Under the pieces are notes generated by a model that worked only from the letters and a program-made list of their open reading frames with translations, searched no databases and had not been told where the DNA came from. This document shows, piece by piece, positions 57,818 to 64,000 of a stretch of 64,000 bases of DNA. The position numbers were made by a program, and so were the translations under genes. How positions within the stretch are numbered: position 1 is the stretch's first letter; every line of letters starts with the position of its first letter. Source of the DNA: Chlorocebus sabaeus (lineage: Eukaryota > Chordata > Mammalia > Primates > Cercopithecidae); assembly GCF_047675955.1 (NCBI RefSeq), contig NC_132911.1, positions 69,969,133-70,033,132 of the forward strand, in the 5' to 3' direction.

Positions 57818-59970
57818 ATTATAATTGCTACTAAAGCAAAACTACTGCATCTTTATTAAGCACCATTTGTCAAGTACTTTATATGGTCCTGAACTACAGT
57901 TTGTTCTACTCAAAATTCCGAGAAGTAAAGCGGACTTTGCTTAAATTTAGTTATCTCAGTTAACAACTAATTTTCTCCCCCAAATTCTACCTTGACTTGC
58001 CTTGGTCTTTTCCATCTCCCTCTAGCCATCACTTTCTGAAAATGAACAGCCATCCCGACCAGCAGGTGGAGGCATGGAGCAGCAATCCAAAATTGCTACT
58101 CAAAGAAAATTATAAGCAGGAGATGCTTCTTATGTCAACCATACAATCAGTGGCACAGGTCCCTTATAAAAGGAACCTACCAGCAGCCAAAATAAAGCCC
58201 TGCAAGTTTAGAAGGCTCATCTACAAATCTAGTTTTTGTTCCTCTCCTCATATGCTGATCCTATGAACACTTACACCTGAACGCAAATATGCAAAAGTAT
58301 CACTTATTTGTGAATAACCTTTTGAAAAGCATGTTTGGCAACAATATAAAAAAATCAACAAAGTCTATGTTACTTTTAGGCAAGAATAAGCCACTTAAAT
58401 GTGGAAGAGAATAAAGTCTAAATTTCCTCTCAATTCAAATTAAACATAAAAGATAAGCAACTTCATAGCCAGAATCTAAAAGTTTTGAATTATTTTTAAA
58501 TTAGAAGATTCAAAATGAATTGGAGCTTTTTGTAGTGAACACAGGGAATTTAAGAATGTCTAGATCTGAAAAGATCTTTAGTCAAGAGACTTCTAACAAA
58601 ATCAGAAATAGATTTTATATAAACACATAAATAAATGTGATCGATAAAATCAAACAAAGAAAATTAAATTCCCTACGAGGGCCTGCATGCAGTAAGACTT
58701 CATCATCTAAATTTACTAGGTCTTTAATCCAGTTAAATGACTGTTTACAATCTTAGACAAAAATGAGAAGGAAGCTAAGTTTTGTCCACTCCCCCTCTCC
58801 TCAGCTCTTCTCTTCCCAAACTTGCCCCTACATTCATCCTCAGAAAACAACGCAATTCTCTAAAACTGCTCTGGTCAATAGTGAAGGAAGAGGAGGGAAG
58901 AGAAGAAGAAAAGAGTTGAAAATTGCCTCAAAGAGAATGAATGGCAACCCTCCCTCTTCATAACTTTTGTGAAGGGCTTAATATTTTACCTCTTGCAGCC
59001 TTTTGTGTTTAAGAAGGAATTCCTGGGTAGACAGCATGTACAGCTGATGGAACTCTAGGCATAGCAACAAAGCAGTAAAATCTCAGCATACAAACAACAT
59101 CTCCTAGACTGAATGTGTTCCTGACAACCTATAAACTAGAAATTTGAACACCCTGTTAGAACTACACTCCCACTCCAAATACACTATGGATTTACATTAA
59201 TATTATATTTGAGCATGTATCTGAAATATAAACACGTATTAGCTCAGAAGTGAAAGCTAAAGTATGGCAGTATTAAATTTAGTATGAAGAATTAAAAAGT
59301 ATGAAGCATTTCTGAAAACAGAAATGAAGCCAAGGTCCCAACAAAACAGGTGTTTTGAGAATATACAGGTAGGAAGGTCTCATAAATATAACCACTTCCC
59401 TTGGGGTATCCCACTCACTAGCCACACTATTCACTGTATCAGCTTCTGTATCTAAGTTTGCAAAGAGGCAACTATTATGGTAACAGTAATTTGGAATAAT
59501 GCACATTTATATATTGATGTTGGGTAGACAAGAGCCCTTATAAATGAGCACGGGACATGCAAATAAAATTTCACAAAAGAGCAAATACAAACAACACAAG
59601 CAATACTTCAGAAAGCACACTTGCTTACTGCAATTTAAAACAAACTCAGTGTACCACAGTACATCTACTATAGTAGCAAAATGTTTATAAAATGTCTAAT
59701 AATATATGATTGGAGATGAAACACATAGGATCACATATTTTGGTAATATCGAAGTATAGATCCTTTTGAGAATGTCAAAAGATGTTCTTACCTTTTGACC
59801 CACCCTAGTGATTTTAAAGATTTTATCAAGCATGCATGAAGGTGTTCATTAAACGAAGTTTTGCATACATCAACAAAAACCTAAAAACAAAAATGTTCAA
59901 CATTCAGAGAATGTGTTGCTTATAGATTAACACGACTTCACTCTAGTTTATTAAGTAAGACAATACCTCT
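57818..59970. other. Unrecognised intronic sequence
   Basis: About 2.1 kb with no exon I can support. Small open frames at 57997-58266 and 58763-58963 have no recognisable family and lie antisense to PDE7A. Parts of 59640-59880 may be old L1. Confidence 0.4.
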
Positions 59971-59974
59971 GCTC

Positions 59975-60155
59975 TGCCAACTAAATAGCTGCTAGCCATA
60001 TGTAGCTATTTAAATAAAACTGAAGTAAAAATTCATTTCGTCAGTCATACTAGCCACATTTCAAGTGCCCACTAGCCACATAAGGCTAGTGACTATCACT
60101 GGATAGTGCAAAAACATTTCCGTCATCACAGAAAGTTCTACTGGACAGCTCTGAT
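59975..60155 (-). mobile_element. hAT-Charlie MITE (ctgtccaatag type)
   Basis: Inverted layout: gctgctagccatatgtagct, ctagccacatttcaagtgcc, cactagccacataaggctag, cagaaagttctactggacag. Family identified by its terminal ctgtccaatag-like end. Confidence 0.75.
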
Positions 60156-60621
60156 CATATCCACATGGGCCATCCTCCTTCCTCCTTCCGCTACGTTCAC
60201 TCATTTGTCTAGAAACAACTGCTTAACCTTCAGTCCTCGGCCTAAGCAAGCCTCAATGATTATGTAAGGCTAACCCTGATTTAAACCAGAAATTTAGGCA
60301 TACATTCCTTATCGTCTCATAACACTTTGATAACTCCAGTATAATAATTACACCACATATAATCATACCATTTTCCCTATCACAATTCTGTAAGTTTCCT
60401 GAAGGAGGAACCAACTTTTATCGAAGGGGCTTTGAACTATTCTGGCACTCACAGGACCTGGATAATTTGTCATATACTAAGAACACTGCTAAAGAGAGAA
60501 TGGAAATAATGACTGTAGTTGAAAAATGGTTGTGTATAAGGAAGGGTATGCACACAAAGGAAAACTTGGTTAGGCTGGCAGTGTTACAAATGATTAAGAA
60601 AACAACAACAAAAAACTACTA

Positions 60622-61214
60622 CAAGCTCAGTATCACTATCCAAAATGCTTGGGACCAGAAGTGTTTTGGATTTCAGACTTTTTTGGATTTTGTAGTATTT
60701 GTGTATACATCATGAGGTATCTTGGAGATAGGACCCAAGTCTAAACACAAAGATCATTTAGATTTTATATACACCTTATACACATAGCCTGAAGGTAATT
60801 TTACACACTCTTTTAAACAATTTTGTGCATGAAACAAGGTTTGTGTACACTGACCCACCAGAAAGCAAAGGCATCTCATCACCCATGTGGACGATCTCAT
60901 CACCCATGTGGTCGATCCGTACTTGTTTGGCATCACCATCATTTCTGACTCTGAATTTATATGCTAGTGATAAGCAATCACTTCTCACACTTATTCACAC
61001 AAAAGAACTTAACGGTAAACAATATGACATACCATTAATACAGTGAGAAAATACTGTGTTTAGGATAACTAGGCAGCACAGTAGCAGCCCCAGAATACCT
61101 GCATCAGCTGCTCAACAGCAAAAAATAACAGCAGAATCTCTGTCTCCATGTCAGCACTCAGAAAGTTTCCATTTGAGGGCATTTTGGATTTTCAGACTAG
61201 GGATGCTCAGCCTG
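60622..61214 (+). mobile_element. Tigger-type MITE with TA TSD
   Basis: The left end caagctcagtatcactatcc then aaaatgcttgggaccagaag and the right end gcattttggattttcagact ... gatgctcagcctg are inverted Tigger-like termini. TA lies on each side (60620-60621, 61215-61216). Contains a 21-bp tandem duplication at 60873-60914. Confidence 0.8.
60873..60914 (+). repeat. Two-copy 21-bp tandem duplication
   Basis: atctcatcacccatgtgg-acg (60873-60893) is followed directly by atctcatcacccatgtgg-tcg (60894-60914), one base different. Confidence 0.9.
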
Positions 61215-61479
61215 TAATTCCTTACATATTCTCAACACATAACACAAGGAGCCTCACTCACAAGAAGGTATTCTATGAGTACGTATTTGCGAAGTATTTC
61301 TTAAAAAAAAAAAAAAAAGACAAATGCTAACTTAGAAACAATATAAATTAATGATAGATTTCTAAAAATTAAAACTCAAATTTCTAACCCATATAAGATT
61401 TGCTTCCAGTGCACAGAAAATCTGACTGAATAATTCCAACTGCAGTGCTTTGGGATACCCATCAATATACTCACTCAAC

Positions 61480-61560
61480 TTTCACATCTACCAAGAACCT
61501 ACCTATGCAAAGTACCATAGATATGATGGCGAACAAGACACAATTTCTGCCTCCACAATA
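61480..61560 (-). mobile_element. L2 3' scrap
   Basis: Reads accaagaacctacctatgca, aagtaccatagatatgatgg, cgaacaagacacaatttctg, an inverted L2 terminus. Confidence 0.55.
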
Positions 61561-61747
61561 TTTTTTTCCCAAATTTGAATGTTATTCTCAAAGATGAATC
61601 TTTAAACTCAGCTCTCAACAATAGATATCCAAAAACGACAAAGAACAAGCTTCACCTACTTTATCATTCACTAATTCAAAAAACTCATATTAACCATTTG
61701 AAATAGTATACGTCCTACTTTAAAAAAAAAATTAACGCCTCATTTAC

Positions 61748-61849
61748 TTGGCACCCTTGGAAGACCTGGTGTTCCACATAAATGAATTTTTCAGGTAACT
61801 CAAGCTTGTCCATTTCAGCATCAATACTTAAACTCTTTGGCATGGAAAT
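61748..61849 (-). other. Exon-like open block in PDE7A intron 1
   Basis: On the minus strand a long T-rich tract ends in ttttttaaaag, followed by 102 bp fully open in one frame (34 codons, starting ISMPKSLSIDAEMDKLE and ending HQVFQGCQ), then CAA|gtaaat. Length is a multiple of three and phase is 0 at both sides, so it could be included between PDE7A1 exon 1 and exon 2 without shifting frame. The donor is weak and I do not recognise the peptide. It could be a cassette exon, a fragment of something else, or chance. Confidence 0.3.
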
Positions 61850-62352
61850 CTTTTAAAAAACAAAACAAAACAAAAAACAGTACAAATCTTTCAACTTTAA
61901 AAAACAGGCTCTATTAACATTATTCTGACTGAAACTTACTGTGTTGTACAACACTCAAGCCCCTGAACTAAATGTCCCAGGGTGCTTGTAAAAGTTGCTG
62001 GCTTAGAAGAGTTTTGCTTCGAAGAGTTTTTCTTCTGACCCCTGGCTTTTGGTGTGTCTGCTGTCAACCTTTGCTGCTGTCAGTGTGAACTGACTCTGGC
62101 AGCCTCCCACCCTACTTCAAATTTGCTGCTACTTGGAAAACAAGTTGTGTCAGAACTTTGCCTAAAACACACTGGCTTTGAGATGATCTCCAAATCAATT
62201 TTGGTCACTCAGTCTTTTCTGCGTATTACTTGAACTGTTATGGTCCGCAGTTACAAGTTCCAAACCAAGTTTTGGATAAAAGAATTTGTGCTGTACCTTC
62301 ATGCTCCCATATTGTCTTCATATTTAAAACTGATGCTCAGAGATAATTTCAT

Positions 62353-62440
62353 TACCTATTCATTCATTCAACAAATATTTATTAAGTACCTACTAGGAGC
62401 TGGGCTCCAATACTATGGTGACAATAAGGAAATGAAAAGG
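62353..62440 (-). mobile_element. L2 3' end, antisense
   Basis: Reads cctattcattcattcaacaa, atatttattaagtacctact, aggagctgggctccaatact, a good inverted L2 terminus. Confidence 0.85.
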
Positions 62441-63620
62441 AAGGTTGCCAGTTTTAAGCATATTTTAAAGTACAAAAACTGTAATTATTTTACTTAAAGT
62501 ATTTTTTGGTGGAAAAAAAAGGGGGGGGGTTTCCCTAAGCCTCTTAAAGATTACAAAACCTGTCAAACTTTTTATAACTTCTGTACATTCAGGTTTAGGA
62601 ACTAAAAACTTAAGGGTAAAGAAAGCATTTGATTAAACCAAATGTTTATTTTACAAGCTCTGAGTAGGATTCTAAGATTTTCTGTCTCCTTTCTTTTTCC
62701 TATTACAAATTCCCATCTAGGCCTAAAGAAACCAATATCAACATATGCTTTATTATTAAATGATATGCAAAGTCTTGATAATGATAAGTATGTCCATCTC
62801 AGCATTCACTAAGTTTACATTTACCACAATGTTAATAGAAAAAAAAGTGTTAATTGAGGAAAATTTCTGTCCAAAGTTTAAGAAGTTCCTGTATACTTCA
62901 CTTTGGGGTTCAGAAATGTTTTTAAAAAGTTGTAAGGGTTAGTAAAATATGGTGTAACTCTACAATATTTGCTTCATCTACCACAATCATATTTTTAAAA
63001 TTCCATTACCCATTTAAACCTAAGGCTAGAAAAATGAACCATGAAGTGGAGCTTAAAATTGGTCTCTGTGGATTAATTAAGACATCAGGAAAAACCCCTG
63101 GCATCAGCTTCATTTTGATCCCTTGGAATCTTCCTTCTCATTCATTTTCTCCTCAGAGAGCACAAGAACTTTATTCATAATTTATAATTGTATAAATAAT
63201 CAGTGATTGCCTTTATTATTCAGATATAACTGGAAATGAGTTGCTAGTCATGTGACTGCTGATCTGAGGAAGTAAAATAATATTTAGAAGTGAAAAACGT
63301 TACTTTCATTAAAAATCTTTAACTACTACTATTAAAAACCTTCTTCAGCAGTGCATTAATATTTCCTCCACATTAATTCTGGAATCTGAACATGCTTTAA
63401 GTGGTACTAAAAAGGCAGATCACAGGTCTAACCTTCAAAATAAATAACCATGTAATATTATTCTAAATGACACATTACAGTAATTTTCACAAGTCTGCTC
63501 TGACTTCATTAGCATACTACCTTCTGCTGTGAAATAAGTTTTAGTTTAGATAAAAAGGGTTCACAGAGAAACCGAAATATAGGCTCTTGCTCCTTCTACA
63601 ACCACTTCAGGCAAAGAAGT
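62441..63620. other. Unrecognised intronic sequence
   Basis: Contains an A8-G9 run at about 62513-62529. No exon or named repeat. Confidence 0.4.
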
Positions 63621-63680
63621 AAATGACAAATATTTACTAGACACTTATTACACTACCAGGTGCTGTCCACACTACCTGCA
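63621..63680 (-). mobile_element. MIR or L2 scrap
   Basis: Reads gacaaatatttactagacac, ttattacactaccaggtgct, an inverted L2 end or a MIR core; too short to decide. Confidence 0.4.
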
Positions 63681-63706
63681 AACACACACACACACACACA
63701 CACACC
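63681..63706. repeat. (CA)n microsatellite
   Basis: Thirteen perfect dinucleotide units, abutting the SINE/LINE scrap on its left. Confidence 0.95.
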
Positions 63707-64000
63707 CCTTGCTCAAGATACAATACAACTGGAGAGAAAACATACACTCCCATAAAAGATAATATTAACCAATAGGAAAAATTTGATTTTAAAAGTGATC
63801 ATTAGCCATAACTTCTGGCAGCAGAAAGTGAAGGTATTCAGTTCAGATGTAAACAAAATTCTTTTTACCCCTCTGTTTTAAGTCTGGCAATCAAAATTAG
63901 CCAAACCTAAGGAAGTGGACCAACGGCATCACCACAGGAAAAAAAAAGAAATGTTCAGGAGCAACTGGTATTGGACCACTCAAAGTCTTCCCATGAGTGC
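63707..64000. other. Unrecognised intronic sequence at right edge
   Basis: No exon seen. The PDE7A1 first exon and its expected GC-rich promoter are not in the window. Confidence 0.45.

Overview
This window is nuclear DNA from a catarrhine primate, most likely an Old World monkey. It is AT-rich, intron-like and dense with primate and mammalian repeats (Alu, L1, L2, MIR, MaLR and ERV LTRs, Tigger and Charlie DNA transposons). Two young Alu copies (43264-43559 and 57453-57748) carry the diagnostic bases of the cercopithecoid AluYR lineage rather than human AluY. There are no bacterial-type genes, operons, CRISPR arrays or phage elements.

The only protein-coding gene I can support is PDE7A (cAMP-specific phosphodiesterase 7A), read on the minus strand. 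Three coding segments with splice sites and consistent reading phase are visible: the PDE7A2 alternative first exon (coding part 11347-11406, N-terminus MGITLIW...WITSK), common exon 2 (5235-5295) and common exon 3 (2208-2291). Positions 1-2207 are the intron after exon 3. Everything above about 11.6 kb is intron between the distal PDE7A1 first exon (off the right edge) and these exons. The catalytic HD domain lies off the left edge.

Layout: 0.5-1.1 kb MLT1 LTR; 2.2-5.3 kb exons 3 and 2 separated by a 2.9 kb intron holding a MIR and a long antisense L2; 5.3-11.3 kb intron with L2, Alu monomers and L1M pieces; 11.3-11.6 kb alternative first exon with a short upstream ORF; 12-17 kb L2, MIR and unrecognised intron; 17.6-23.2 kb an old sense L1M split by a solo HERV9 LTR12 (18111-19758, perfect 4-bp target duplication), an MLT1 LTR and an AluS; 23.8-27.2 kb an ERV-L-like LTR, L1M 3' end and MST LTR; 28.8-30.7 kb L1M in both orientations; 32.3-37.3 kb old L1M split by a younger 5'-truncated L1PA (32417-33378), an LTR-like element and Alus; 37.3 kb an Alu with a 77-bp internal tandem duplication; 38.2-38.8 kb Charlie element; 39-40.8 kb antisense L1M; 41.4-44.1 kb cluster of five Alus in both orientations; 47-51.9 kb Tigger1, L2, MLT1, MER2 and antisense L1M; 53.3-53.9 kb local duplications; 54.9-57.8 kb L1M/AluJ, Alu and a Tigger split by AluYR; 60-61.2 kb hAT and Tigger MITEs; 61.75-61.85 kb an exon-like open block on the PDE7A strand.

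I see no evidence of a new multi-gene system. The observations most worth checking are the architecture of the PDE7A2 start region, the 102-bp phase 0/0 exon-like block in intron 1, the solo LTR12 upstream of the PDE7A2 exon, and several local duplications. Repeat family names come from recognising consensus sequences by eye, so subfamily assignments and diverged edges are approximate.
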